Shown: positions 1-7,780 of the stretch, piece after piece
How positions within the stretch are numbered: position 1 is the stretch's first letter
Layout of the letters: each line of letters opens with the position of its first letter
From: Fuerstiella sp.
GTDB lineage: Bacteria > Planctomycetota > Planctomycetia > Planctomycetales > Planctomycetaceae
Reading direction: 5' to 3'
DNA: 64,000 nucleotides
Assembly (NCBI GenBank): GCA_029245955.1
Contig: JAQWOH010000007.1
Span: 1-64,000, forward strand
The notes under the pieces: generated by a model
Told to the model about the DNA's origin: nothing
Seen by the model: only the letters and a program-made list of their open reading frames with translations
The model's database searches: none
Position numbers and translations under genes: made by a program

Positions 1-206
1 ATCACTTCCGGTGGTGGCGGTCCCTCTACCGTGGCTTTGACTATCTTCTTCCTTCTGGTCTTAACGTCGACGGCCTTCAGCGGCTCAGATATCTTCACAG
101 GGGCCGGCTTGGGATACAGTGCCGGAGTCTTCCGTTTCGCAATGACAACAACCTTCCATGTTCGCGACCCAATACCGCCATTCATACCGCCATTCGGTGT
201 GAACAT
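1..206 (-). CDS. Possible small basic protein, cut by the window edge
   Basis: An open frame with no stop runs leftward from an ATG at 206 to the window edge, giving at least 68 residues. A second in-frame ATG lies at 185. After a Gly/Asn-rich start the product is rich in Lys, Arg, Val and Pro (for example AKRKTPALYPKPAPVK), as in a basic linker or nucleic-acid-binding tail. I do not recognise a family. There is no clear ribosome binding site, and the start lies inside a 10-bp inverted repeat (171-216), so this may be chance. The truncated tRNA-like element lies upstream, so the area may be a boundary region. Confidence 0.25.
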   Translation of the reverse strand, partial: MFTPNGGMNGGIGSRTWKVVVIAKRKTPALYPKPAPVKISEPLKAVDVKTRRKKIVKATVEGPPPPEV

Positions 207-216
207 TGGCGGTATT
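171..216. repeat. 10-bp perfect inverted repeat
   Basis: AATACCGCCA at 171-180 is repeated as its exact reverse complement TGGCGGTATT at 207-216, with a 26-nt spacer. A further partial copy of the unit (ATACCGCCATT) lies in the spacer. It could form a hairpin or be an operator. No T-run follows, so it is not a typical intrinsic terminator. Confidence 0.45.
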
Positions 217-299
217 GAGTGTACTTGTGCGAACAGTTGCCGCCAGACTTATGTCCGGGAAACCTGTAATTTCATTCACCAGCGAACATTGGCAGACAC

Positions 300-363
300 G
301 GGCGGAATGGCGGTAGCCGTCCTGAAAATCCTGGTGTCGGGGGTTCGATTCCCCCTCCGCCCA
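300..363 (+). pseudogene. Truncated tRNA-Phe-like element
   Basis: The 3' half reads like a tRNA: a CTGAAAA anticodon loop (GAA at 324-326, phenylalanine), a T-arm of GGGGG, TTCGATT, CCCCC at 339-355, then TCCGCCC at 356-362, which pairs perfectly with GGGCGGA at 300-306. The whole element is only 64 nt. The D-arm is cut to GGC-GGTA-GCC, and the 5' side of the anticodon stem cannot pair with its 3' side, so about 10-13 nt seem to be missing. This fits a deleted tRNA gene or an attachment-site remnant left by an element that integrates at tRNA 3' ends. A good hairpin follows directly, so it was probably once an expressed tRNA gene. Confidence 0.55.
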
Positions 364-374
364 CTCAATAAAAT

Positions 375-409
375 ACAGGGTTCTCGGCTTAGTCGGGAAT
401 CCTGTTTTC
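375..409 (+). terminator. Intrinsic terminator after the tRNA-like element
   Basis: ACAGG at 375-379 pairs with CCTGT at 401-405, and the stem continues through GTTCTCG against CGGGAAT around a 7-nt loop. TTT follows. It starts 12 nt after the tRNA-like element, the usual place for a tRNA terminator. Confidence 0.55.
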
Positions 410-662
410 GTTGACTCCGGAATTTCCTGCCGCCTTTCGGCGTACACTTTGCCCTTACGCGGTGTGCACTTTACGAACAATTCGCTCAAAAGTGCTGGCA
501 GCATAAAACCGTGTTTTTCTGATTCAGGAGAACAGCGACGAAGCGGCGAATTCGGCTCTGCCGGACAAGGCGTCGGTAATGCTGACGATAGCGAATTTCT
601 CTGACTTGTGGCCGCGGTTTACGTGTTTTAATTGCAGAGCGGCTGATGCAGACTGCTGAGTG
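410..662. other. Non-coding stretch
   Basis: I see no supported gene, repeat or clear promoter between the terminator and the 3' end of the membrane-protein gene ending at 663. The frames that open here only cross the tRNA-like element or the neighbouring gene in the wrong register. Confidence 0.4.
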
Positions 663-1757
663 TCATCCATTCATCCTCGCTTCTTCTGTAAGCTCTGCCA
701 AGCGATCGTTGCTCCTGCGTCTCCAGATGAAACCGTCCAGGACGTAGTGCGTGATTTGAGGCACGGCCAGCAGTGGTACCAGAAAAGCACTGTACTGTTC
801 CAGGTGTTCGAATGTCCCGAACAACCATGGTCGCTCGTGCCAGACTCCGGTATCCCACAACAATTCCTCGACATAGGCCAGAATCCAGATAACACCAAGG
901 AACATGGCGACCGTGCGAAACCTGTTCATCGGGGCGACACTGTCTGCTTTGCCCCAGCGGTGCCAGTACACAAGAATCATGTAGGGCACACCGTGGATAA
1001 TGACGTTGGTCACGGTAAAGGCGTAGTCGGAGTTGCATGAAACAATCCCAACGTACCAGCAGATCGCCGTTGTCAGCACGACCAGATCCTTGCCGGGATT
1101 ATAGATCCCCTGATTCCACGCACGCCATGCGGAAGTTCCAAAGTAAGTGACCATGGTCAGCCAGTACAAGGGTCGGCACCACAGTTCTACCGCCGCTGGC
1201 AGGTGCATGAAGTCGTCGTCAAGGAACCACCAGAACTGTCGGGGAAGGTGACAGTGCCAGTAAATCAGCGGGTAGACTGTCGCTGCGTAGATGGCGAGGG
1301 AATCCAGCCATCGCCCATTTCGGTCCAGGTTTGCCTCTCGCGTTCGATATAGCGCCACCCAGCCGTACTGCTGACGTATGAAATGAAAGACTGCCAGATA
1401 GGCCAGCACTCGCCAGAACGCAGTGCTGCTTTCTGAATAAACGGCCCACCCCAGAACGAATGCAAGTACAGGCGCCAGTCCGTACAGCCAGGGGCGGCGG
1501 CGCAGCTCAGTCGGGTCAAAATAGACCCGAAACCCTGTTGCGTAAACATGAGCCACATCCAGCAGCAGGATGGCGGACACCCACAGCCATTCTGGTGTGT
1601 CCTGCGTCAGCCAGCCACGCGCATGCCCAAGCCACACGAGGGTCAGGGCGACCACCGCGCTGCCGGTAAAGGCCAGCAGGTCAACCGTGGGAGAAAACAG
1701 CCATGGAATCGTCGGGCTGTCGTCCGTTGGTGCGGACAATTGGGTTAAGCTGGCCAT
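663..1757 (-). CDS. Polytopic membrane protein, last gene of the aminopropyltransferase operon
   Basis: This 364-residue protein has about seven or eight hydrophobic segments, for example around residues 28-45, 60-75, 92-108 and 115-130. Short conserved-looking polar motifs lie next to them (HFIRQQYGW after the fourth segment; a His/Trp-rich loop further on). I know no biochemical function. It is the last gene of a seven-gene operon and starts 2 nt after the flavin amine oxidase stop, so the two are translationally coupled. Inference: it is a membrane partner, perhaps a transporter or electron acceptor, for the polyamine-like chemistry encoded upstream. The C-terminus (RRRSNDRLAELTEEARMNG) looks cytoplasmic and charged. 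Confidence 0.7.
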   Translation of the reverse strand: MASLTQLSAPTDDSPTIPWLFSPTVDLLAFTGSAVVALTLVWLGHARGWLTQDTPEWLWVSAILLLDVAHVYATGFRVYFDPTELRRRPWLYGLAPVLAFVLGWAVYSESSTAFWRVLAYLAVFHFIRQQYGWVALYRTREANLDRNGRWLDSLAIYAATVYPLIYWHCHLPRQFWWFLDDDFMHLPAAVELWCRPLYWLTMVTYFGTSAWRAWNQGIYNPGKDLVVLTTAICWYVGIVSCNSDYAFTVTNVIIHGVPYMILVYWHRWGKADSVAPMNRFRTVAMFLGVIWILAYVEELLWDTGVWHERPWLFGTFEHLEQYSAFLVPLLAVPQITHYVLDGFIWRRRSNDRLAELTEEARMNG

Positions 1758-1759
1758 CG

Positions 1760-3460
1760 TTACCCCTGGCCTCGACGCGGTAGGGCCTCATAAAAACGAG
1801 GCACCGAATTGTCCTCCGCCAGCAAAGCTTCCTCAGTCGCTCGAATACCGTGATAAAAGGCTTCCTCCATTAGTGCAACGCCGCTCAAATCTGTACCCGC
1901 GAAATGGATGCGATCGAGGGGAACTGCTGCTCGCTTGCGAGCAGCACTGCTGACAAATCCCGGTCGTGGTTGAATCATTGCGTGGCCCCAGCGCATGACA
2001 TCAATACGAGAAATCAGGGACTGAATATGCGGGTGTCCCTGCTGAAGGTCACCGACAATCAACTCCGCCCAGTGATCCCATGAAAGCTGCAGCAGCCGGT
2101 GGCGAGCATCTGCCGGAACGTCGTTACACAGAGGCAGATACCATGTCAGAACAGTGGGACCGTGGTCGATGCCGCTTTGATGAGTAGCAACGACGTAGCC
2201 TAAGGAACGGCTGTTATGGAATACGTTGTCCCACGAGAGTGGGTATGAGAGTTCTGCAGGCCGATCGGTCAACTGGATATTGGCAACAATCCATGAGCCA
2301 TATTGAAATTCAGACGCATCGGTTTTGCGTTCGGTCGGGCAGTCACTGATCAGGTAGGGTGCCAGAAACTGAGGCGTGGCAAGAACGACTCGCCGGGCCC
2401 GCAGTCCATGGGCAATCTTCGTTTTGGTGTCGAACGAGATCACCTGCACGTGATCCTGCTGATCTTTGACGGCAGTAACGGCGCGGTTTGACCGCAGCTG
2501 AGGTCCGGCCGCATCCGCAAGAAACTGAACGATTCGGCCATTGCCTTCGGGCCATGTGAGTACTGGCGGAGCTTCCTGCGCTGACGATTCCCGACGAGCA
2601 CAGAAGTAGAAAAGTCCGGCCCAGGCACTGGTCTGATCGACGCTGAGTCCAAAATCGTCGCGGCAGCAGTAGTCAACCAGCCAGAACAACGGTTTGGAGT
2701 CCCAGCCTTGAGTCTGCATCCACTCACTCATCGTGATCCTGTCCAGTGTAAGTACTTCAGGATCGTCGGAGGCCAGTGCGGTCGGAATGGAAAAGGCACG
2801 ACGTCCGTCCCTGTCGCGCCAGTCAATCCATTTGGCTATCTGATCCTGAAAAGAGATTCGTTGTGCCAGGTCCTCTTCAGTCGCTATCGCTCGAGGATAA
2901 AGTCCTTCTGTCCAGTGTCCGCCCGCGAAAACTCGTTCCTGTGGTTCTCTGCAAAGTACGTCCTCCATGATTTCGGGAACACCAGCAGCGTGATTCACAA
3001 CTCCCATTTCGTCGAATAGCTGCCACAACGGAGCGTTGTCTGCGCCGGGCACGGGAACATAGTGAGCGCCCCACGGGTGACGGCAAAATGAAGTTTCTCC
3101 CGCACGCGATGTTCCACCGGACACGCGCTCAAGCTCCAGCAGTTGAAAACGCTTGATGCCTGCGTTTTGCAGTCTCCATGCCGCGGAAAGTCCGGCGATT
3201 CCTCCGCCCACAATCGCGACTTCGGTTTCTTCCCAGTTCTCGAGATCCGGCTGCGGCACAAATCCGTCCCGAATCTGATGACCGGCACCAAGCGATGGAC
3301 TCAGTAACTCTCCGTTGAAGCTCCGTTGTGCCCGCTGGCAGCCGCCTGCGACGAGTCCGGACGAAGTGGCAAGGGCGGCTTTCAATAATGCTCGTCGATC
3401 GAGGGCCGCCACCGTGGAATCTCCTGCAGTCTGCGCGGACGCTATTGCCAGCGGCTCCAT
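1760..3460 (-). CDS. Exported FAD-dependent amine oxidase-like protein
   Basis: This is a 566-residue flavoprotein. Arg22-Arg23 (RRALLK) followed by a hydrophobic run and Gly-Gly-Cys41 suggests Tat export, possibly with lipid attachment at Cys41. The dinucleotide-binding motif [12 protein letters not shown] (Gly85, Gly87, Gly90) is followed by [10 protein letters not shown], the usual FAD ribose-binding strand and second glycine pair of the amine oxidase/phytoene-desaturase superfamily. Near the C-terminus, HFAGTDLSG resembles the second FAD contact of monoamine and polyamine oxidases. It overlaps the upstream aminopropyltransferase gene by 19 bp. Context suggests oxidation of an amine made by that enzyme, on the outer face of the membrane. 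The substrate is unproven, and other NAD(P)-binding Rossmann-type oxidoreductases remain possible. Confidence 0.8.
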   Translation of the reverse strand: MEPLAIASAQTAGDSTVAALDRRALLKAALATSSGLVAGGCQRAQRSFNGELLSPSLGAGHQIRDGFVPQPDLENWEETEVAIVGGGIAGLSAAWRLQNAGIKRFQLLELERVSGGTSRAGETSFCRHPWGAHYVPVPGADNAPLWQLFDEMGVVNHAAGVPEIMEDVLCREPQERVFAGGHWTEGLYPRAIATEEDLAQRISFQDQIAKWIDWRDRDGRRAFSIPTALASDDPEVLTLDRITMSEWMQTQGWDSKPLFWLVDYCCRDDFGLSVDQTSAWAGLFYFCARRESSAQEAPPVLTWPEGNGRIVQFLADAAGPQLRSNRAVTAVKDQQDHVQVISFDTKTKIAHGLRARRVVLATPQFLAPYLISDCPTERKTDASEFQYGSWIVANIQLTDRPAELSYPLSWDNVFHNSRSLGYVVATHQSGIDHGPTVLTWYLPLCNDVPADARHRLLQLSWDHWAELIVGDLQQGHPHIQSLISRIDVMRWGHAMIQPRPGFVSSAARKRAAVPLDRIHFAGTDLSGVALMEEAFYHGIRATEEALLAEDNSVPRFYEALPRRGQG

Positions 3461-4965
3461 TCACGTTCGTAGTAATGAACCAGCACCTGATTGTTCAGCC
3501 GATTGACCTCGGTGTCCACTCGCTGAAGATCCCTCGGTGTCACGAACAGATGATCCATTACGTTCTGGTCCAGGAATCTCAGTTCAGCAGCAACGCTGAC
3601 GGGAAGGTTCAGTGGCTTTGAAAGTGGAGTCGCACTGGCGAGGGCGAATCCCCAGACTCCGAAGGTTGGTACTGTGGCGTGAAACGGCTGCACCTCAAAA
3701 CCGCAGTCTTCCAATGTGGTGACGACGCACCAGTACGATTCCGGAGACACCAGAGGTGAAGAACACTGAATGTTCAGCACGGCGCTGTCCGTGAGGACTT
3801 GTCGCAGTCGGTTGAAGAAAAAGCTGGTGTAAAGTTTTCCTACGGAGAACGATCCAGGGTCAGGAAAATCAATGATGGCCACATCATACTTTTCATGAGC
3901 CGTATCGACCCACAAAAATGCGTCCTGGTTGATCACAGTGACGGAAGGGTGCTGCAAAGAATGTTCTGACAACGTGCCAAGTGGCGGAAAACATTCTGCG
4001 AGCGACGTCATGGCGGGATCCAGATCGACCAGAGTGATGGCCTTGACGGACGGATATCGCAGAACTTCCCGGACCGCAAGACCGTCTCCGCCACCCAGCA
4101 CCAGTATACGCTGCGGAGCTTCCACGGCAGACATTGGCGGATGGACAAGAGCTTCATGGTATCTGTATTCATCCACGGAATTGAACTGCAGGTGACCATT
4201 CAGATACAGCTGAAATCCAGTCTTGTTTTCAGTCACCACGATTCGCTGATAGGGTGAACTTTCTGCGTGCACGATTTTCCCGGACAGCTGGTTTTCTTCT
4301 GCCAGGTGTGTCACGGATTCTGCTTTGATCATGCCCGCCACAAGCAGACCGATGACAAGCATGGCGCGACCGCGAAGTGCGCTTAGTCCTTTCTGCCTCA
4401 TCAATGGACGAAGCAGCCAGGTGCCCCATAGACCGACAAGGGCATTCAGGATTCCAAACAGCAAGGACGTCCGAACAAGACCGAGATTCGGAACCAGCAG
4501 CATGGGAAACAGGATTGCGGCCACAAGGGCGCCAATGTAGTCAAAGGTCAGAACGCGAGAGACAAGATCAGCAAAATCCACTTCCTCTTTCAGCAGCCGC
4601 ATCAGCAGCGGAAGTTCCAGTCCAACCAATGTGCCGATCAGAAAAACCAGCCCGTACAGGAGCGGCTGAAACCAGCTCACGTAGCCGAAGGCCAGAAACA
4701 GGATGGGAACCGAGAAGCCACCGACCAGAGCGACGCCCAGTTCAACTTCAATAAAGCAGCGAGCCAGTTTTTCGTGAACGAATGATGAGATCCATGCACC
4801 CGCTCCCAGTGCCGACAGATAGATCCCGATAATCAGTGAAAACTGCGTTACGGAATCACCCAGCAGATAGCTGGCCAGCGTCCCCGCAAGCAGCTCGTAA
4901 ATGAGGCCACATGTGGCGATGATCAGGACATTGATATACAGCAGAAACAGAGGCGCCCGGTTCAT
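3442..4965 (-). CDS. Membrane-embedded spermidine synthase-like aminopropyltransferase
   Basis: This 507-residue fusion has an N-terminal membrane domain (about seven segments in residues 8-215) and a C-terminal spermidine synthase fold. The SAM-type site is visible as GGGDG at 291-295, the acidic strand LVDLDP near 312-317, and DFPDP at 366-370. YHEALVHPP near 269 is also typical of the fold. The DxPDP signature replaces the DSTDP-type loop of classical SpeE, as in membrane-fused relatives, so the acceptor amine may not be putrescine. Decarboxylated AdoMet could come from the SpeD-like gene at the head of the operon. It is 3 nt downstream of the DUF350 gene and overlaps the flavin oxidase gene by 19 bp. 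Confidence 0.85.
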   Translation of the reverse strand: MNRAPLFLLYINVLIIATCGLIYELLAGTLASYLLGDSVTQFSLIIGIYLSALGAGAWISSFVHEKLARCFIEVELGVALVGGFSVPILFLAFGYVSWFQPLLYGLVFLIGTLVGLELPLLMRLLKEEVDFADLVSRVLTFDYIGALVAAILFPMLLVPNLGLVRTSLLFGILNALVGLWGTWLLRPLMRQKGLSALRGRAMLVIGLLVAGMIKAESVTHLAEENQLSGKIVHAESSPYQRIVVTENKTGFQLYLNGHLQFNSVDEYRYHEALVHPPMSAVEAPQRILVLGGGDGLAVREVLRYPSVKAITLVDLDPAMTSLAECFPPLGTLSEHSLQHPSVTVINQDAFLWVDTAHEKYDVAIIDFPDPGSFSVGKLYTSFFFNRLRQVLTDSAVLNIQCSSPLVSPESYWCVVTTLEDCGFEVQPFHATVPTFGVWGFALASATPLSKPLNLPVSVAAELRFLDQNVMDHLFVTPRDLQRVDTEVNRLNNQVLVHYYEREWSRWQ

Positions 4966-4968
4966 GAA

Positions 4969-5253
4969 TCAGCCGTGTATTGCGGCAGCAATAATCAAAG
5001 AAATACCGATGACCGCTGCGCCAACAACGATTCCAAGTGCCACGTTTTCGTCTTCTTCGATTTCCTTCACCATCGAAAACGGTGTCAGCTTCTCCATCAG
5101 CCAGAAGCAGATGGCAAGCACAATGATTCCGAGCGCCGAAAACACGACTGCCGCAATCAGATGTTCCACCAGCACACTGACGCTGTCACTCATTGTGGCA
5201 TTAACCTGAGCCAGAAATCCAGGTACGACTACATTTGTTAAGTTACTCATCAT
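4969..5253 (-). CDS. DUF350 membrane protein
   Basis: This 94-residue protein starts at ATG 5253, preceded by CAGGAAA. A start 15 nt further up is possible. It has two or three hydrophobic segments, with the family-like stretch ENVALGIVVGAAVIGIS followed by a third segment close to the C-terminus (LIIAAAIHG). DUF350 (YjfL-like) proteins are small inner-membrane proteins that recur beside polyamine- and glutathionylspermidine-related genes and beside DUF4178 proteins. Their function is unknown. The start codon overlaps the stop of the preceding small gene (ATGATGA), and the stop lies 3 nt before the aminopropyltransferase gene, so it is embedded in the operon. Confidence 0.8.
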   Translation of the reverse strand: MMSNLTNVVVPGFLAQVNATMSDSVSVLVEHLIAAVVFSALGIIVLAICFWLMEKLTPFSMVKEIEEDENVALGIVVGAAVIGISLIIAAAIHG

Positions 5254-5441
5254 TTTCCTGATCCCCAAAAGCCTCCCGAACTACGACCGCTGTGATATCC
5301 ACCGCTGGAATGTCCACCCGAAGAGAAGTTCATTTCCGGCGTTTTCCATCCGGCGATCGCGCCGGTGACAAATAGCAAACAAACACCAAGGCCGACCGCC
5401 AGATATATTCGCACAACTGTTGATTTAAAGTCAGGAACCAT
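5250..5441 (-). CDS. Small Gly/Ser-rich single-pass membrane protein
   Basis: This 63-residue protein has one hydrophobic segment (about residues 11-31), then a tail of repeated Ser-Gly-Gly-His and Ser-Gly-Gly-Tyr units ending GGFWGSGK. Tails of this kind, ending in Gly-x-Gly-Lys, occur in small membrane proteins encoded beside DUF350/DUF4178 genes, so I take it as real despite its size. Its stop overlaps the DUF350 start, and it lies 60 nt after the DUF4178 gene. It may be an exported, self-associating partner of the membrane complex. No enzyme motif is visible. Confidence 0.6.
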   Translation of the reverse strand: MVPDFKSTVVRIYLAVGLGVCLLFVTGAIAGWKTPEMNFSSGGHSSGGYHSGRSSGGFWGSGK

Positions 5442-5501
5442 CTGTCAGCCTTGTCTTCTGAATATGTGTGACCATCTCATTTACGTATAACTGATTATTG
5501 T

Positions 5502-7061
5502 CTAATCGGTTTGGTAGGGACTGTAGTCGCTGTCCTTCCACCGACTCACTTCGAAGGAGTATTTGTGTACCAGGACTCCAATCGGAACGATGGAAGCGAG
5601 CACAAGACTCAGGATAAAGAGTCCTGTGTCCGAACCGGCAGTCAGCACCTGTGAGAACAGTATTTTCAGGAGCAGCAGAATCCCCAGGAAACCCAGCCAG
5701 AGTTTTAGCACATCACCCACCCGTGGTGATGGCTGCACGGGACTTACGCTCCAGCCCCGTGCCAATTCTTTTATATGAAACGCTGATTCGATTTCTTCCG
5801 GCGACTTGTACGTAGCAAGTGTGGCGTTGATCTCTTTGGATTTTTCTGTGCCTGAAAATTCCAGGGAAATCATCTGCGGAGGAGCGATATAGTCAGAGGT
5901 TTGAGCCTTCTCACCTACCTCGACCTTCCAGTAGAATTCTCCCAGCACATGGCGGACAGTTGCCTCGCCACGGTCAAAAACCCGAAACGATTGTCCTTTG
6001 AAGTCCGCCGATCGAGCAGATTCATGAACATCACTCGGTGAAATGGGTTCGGCAAAGGACCAGTGTTTTTTGCTGCGAACAAGCCAGCGGTATCCGCCTT
6101 TTGATCTTTTGAGCAGGTATTCCGTCCATGGATAATCGCGCCCCTGATAGCGAGCAAATCGCTCCACAAACCCTATCACCGTGTAGTCGACGCCATCCAG
6201 GGTACCGGTTTGTCCCAGGGGAATGGCGGGTTTTATGCGACGTGTTTTCAGCGTCTTCAGGTATTCCAGCTTTCCGTCGTTACAGTCCAGCAGCGACGAG
6301 CAACTGGGACAGCTGACGCGAAGTGTGTCGTCCGGTGCATGCAGTGTCAGTGCTCCGGCGCAATTGGGGCAGTTGACCGACAAGGCTTCCACTCGGGCGT
6401 CAGCCGTTCCGTCTCCCATGGCGGCACGCCACTCTTCATTCGCCACATGCAGATCGTCCAGGGTGACTTCTGTGCCAAGGAAGAGTCGTGGTTGTTCGTC
6501 AGAATACTCGATACTACCGAATTTTCCGTCAGAGCCCTGCAGGTCCGCAAACTGATGCGGAGCTCCAATACGAAAGGCCCACGGAATTTCCCCTTCCGCA
6601 GCCTTCGCTTCTGCAGTTCCAACCTCAACAACTGTCATCTGCGTACTGGGACCAAGTTTGATTTTCTGCGCGGGCTCTAATGTGTCAAACGGGGGCAACT
6701 CTGCCGTGCTGGTGAGCTTTTTTTCGAATGTCAGATAGTAGCGGCCTTCCGCTTCTGCCAGCCAGCCCCAGCGACCATTGGAAAACAGGAGATACCACTC
6801 GTCCCAGATGCCGCCTGCAGGATGCTGATATTGAACTCTGCCGGCGACCTCAAAGTTCTTGCCACGGATTTTTCCGGTCGCTCCACGGAACAGCGGTGAG
6901 ACGGTGAGAGTCAGGTCCGCAACCCGCCCGTGGTCTTCAACTGATTTATCGGCTCGGGCGACAACGCACTGGCAAAAGTCGCAGATTGTCACCAGCGACG
7001 ATTTGGTGTGAAACTCCACTGGACCGCCACATGAGGGGCAATTGGCAACTCTTGCCTTCAC
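5502..7061 (-). CDS. Tandem zinc ribbon/DUF4178 membrane protein
   Basis: This 519-residue protein is built as two repeats. Each repeat has a zinc ribbon (Cys8/Cys11 with Cys27/Cys30; Cys231/Cys234 with Cys251/Cys254) followed by a beta-rich DUF4178 domain (about 55-200 and 285-420). The second contains the WTEYLL and RWLV pair, equivalent to WDEWYLL and RWGWL in the first. Two hydrophobic segments near 448-470 and 478-497 anchor it in the membrane, and the C-terminal tail is short. DUF4178 proteins are known from gene neighbourhoods with DUF350, AdoMet decarboxylase and spermidine synthase. Their biochemical role is unknown. It overlaps the SpeD-like gene by 4 bp (ATGA). Confidence 0.8.
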   Translation of the reverse strand: MKARVANCPSCGGPVEFHTKSSLVTICDFCQCVVARADKSVEDHGRVADLTLTVSPLFRGATGKIRGKNFEVAGRVQYQHPAGGIWDEWYLLFSNGRWGWLAEAEGRYYLTFEKKLTSTAELPPFDTLEPAQKIKLGPSTQMTVVEVGTAEAKAAEGEIPWAFRIGAPHQFADLQGSDGKFGSIEYSDEQPRLFLGTEVTLDDLHVANEEWRAAMGDGTADARVEALSVNCPNCAGALTLHAPDDTLRVSCPSCSSLLDCNDGKLEYLKTLKTRRIKPAIPLGQTGTLDGVDYTVIGFVERFARYQGRDYPWTEYLLKRSKGGYRWLVRSKKHWSFAEPISPSDVHESARSADFKGQSFRVFDRGEATVRHVLGEFYWKVEVGEKAQTSDYIAPPQMISLEFSGTEKSKEINATLATYKSPEEIESAFHIKELARGWSVSPVQPSPRVGDVLKLWLGFLGILLLLKILFSQVLTAGSDTGLFILSLVLASIVPIGVLVHKYSFEVSRWKDSDYSPYQTD

Positions 7062-7474
7062 GACAGATCCTCCGTGTGAGACATGTCCAGCAACGCGGTG
7101 CCCCTGGCGAATTTTCTGACGATCACGCGCTCACACTCAACACGGGTCATTAGCTGGTGTTCCCAGTCCCAGTCGGACCGTTCGCGACAGCAGTACAGAT
7201 TCAGTGTCAGCAAGCGATGTTCCGGATAAGTGTGGCAGGCAAGATGAGATTCGCTTAACAGATAAAGACCTGTCACACCCGCAGGACCAGGAAACTGATG
7301 CCATTGTGGCACTCCCACGACGGAGAGCTGCAGATCTGAAATGACTTCCTCACAAACTGACGTCACAACCTGTTTTTGTGTGAGTTTCCATGCATCGCAC
7401 CCATATGCATCCACGACCCACTCTGTTCCGGTGGACAGCACTGGTCTGCTTGTATCAGGTAAGGTATGGCTCAA
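7058..7474 (-). CDS. speD: S-adenosylmethionine decarboxylase-like proenzyme
   Basis: This 138-residue protein matches the bacterial (class 1b) AdoMet decarboxylase proenzyme in size and motifs. The self-cleavage site is Glu75-Ser76 in SESHLACHTYPE, where Ser76 would become the pyruvoyl group. His81 and the Cys95/Cys96 pair stand where the family has its catalytic His and Cys. The N-terminal TEWVVDAYGCD resembles the family's first strand. The product, decarboxylated AdoMet, is the aminopropyl donor for the synthase-like protein downstream. It heads the operon. The longest frame starts with TTG at 7474, and a GTG lies 33 nt inside. Neither has a clear ribosome binding site, so the start is uncertain. 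Confidence 0.85.
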   Translation of the reverse strand: MSHTLPDTSRPVLSTGTEWVVDAYGCDAWKLTQKQVVTSVCEEVISDLQLSVVGVPQWHQFPGPAGVTGLYLLSESHLACHTYPEHRLLTLNLYCCRERSDWDWEHQLMTRVECERVIVRKFARGTALLDMSHTEDLS

Positions 7475-7780
7475 TGAAGACTCGTGAAACCGATGTTAGT
7501 GAATTTCCAGACGAGAGGAGAACAGGCCGAACGAGACTGTGTGGTGTTTGGATCACAGGATCTCTGGGAAGACGTAAGGTGACTGATTGAGGCCTATAAG
7601 ACAAGGCACTCTTAATGCCACGATAAATACGCCGAGGGACGGTCTGAATGGCGGTGTGTTCAACTCACAAACGCACTTTACGGTGTTGGATGTGCTTCAG
7701 CGATCCATCCGTTTACTCTCGTATGGCTGCGAATAGCGTGTTTTGTCTATTCAGGCGAACACTGATCAAACGGCGGGGCC
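7475..7780. other. Non-coding stretch upstream of the speD-led operon
   Basis: About 306 bp lie between the first gene of the minus-strand operon and the stop of the esterase gene. The operon promoter should lie here. I see no convincing -35/-10 pair, riboswitch or stable hairpin, and no supported coding frame. Confidence 0.4.

Noticed and set aside
31-414. Open frame of 127 codons on the plus strand
   Set aside because: It runs straight through the tRNA-like element, and its C-terminal residues are a translated tRNA arm.
85-504. Open frame of 139 codons on the minus strand
   Set aside because: Its phrase ESNPRHQDFQ is the well-known false translation of tRNA genes.
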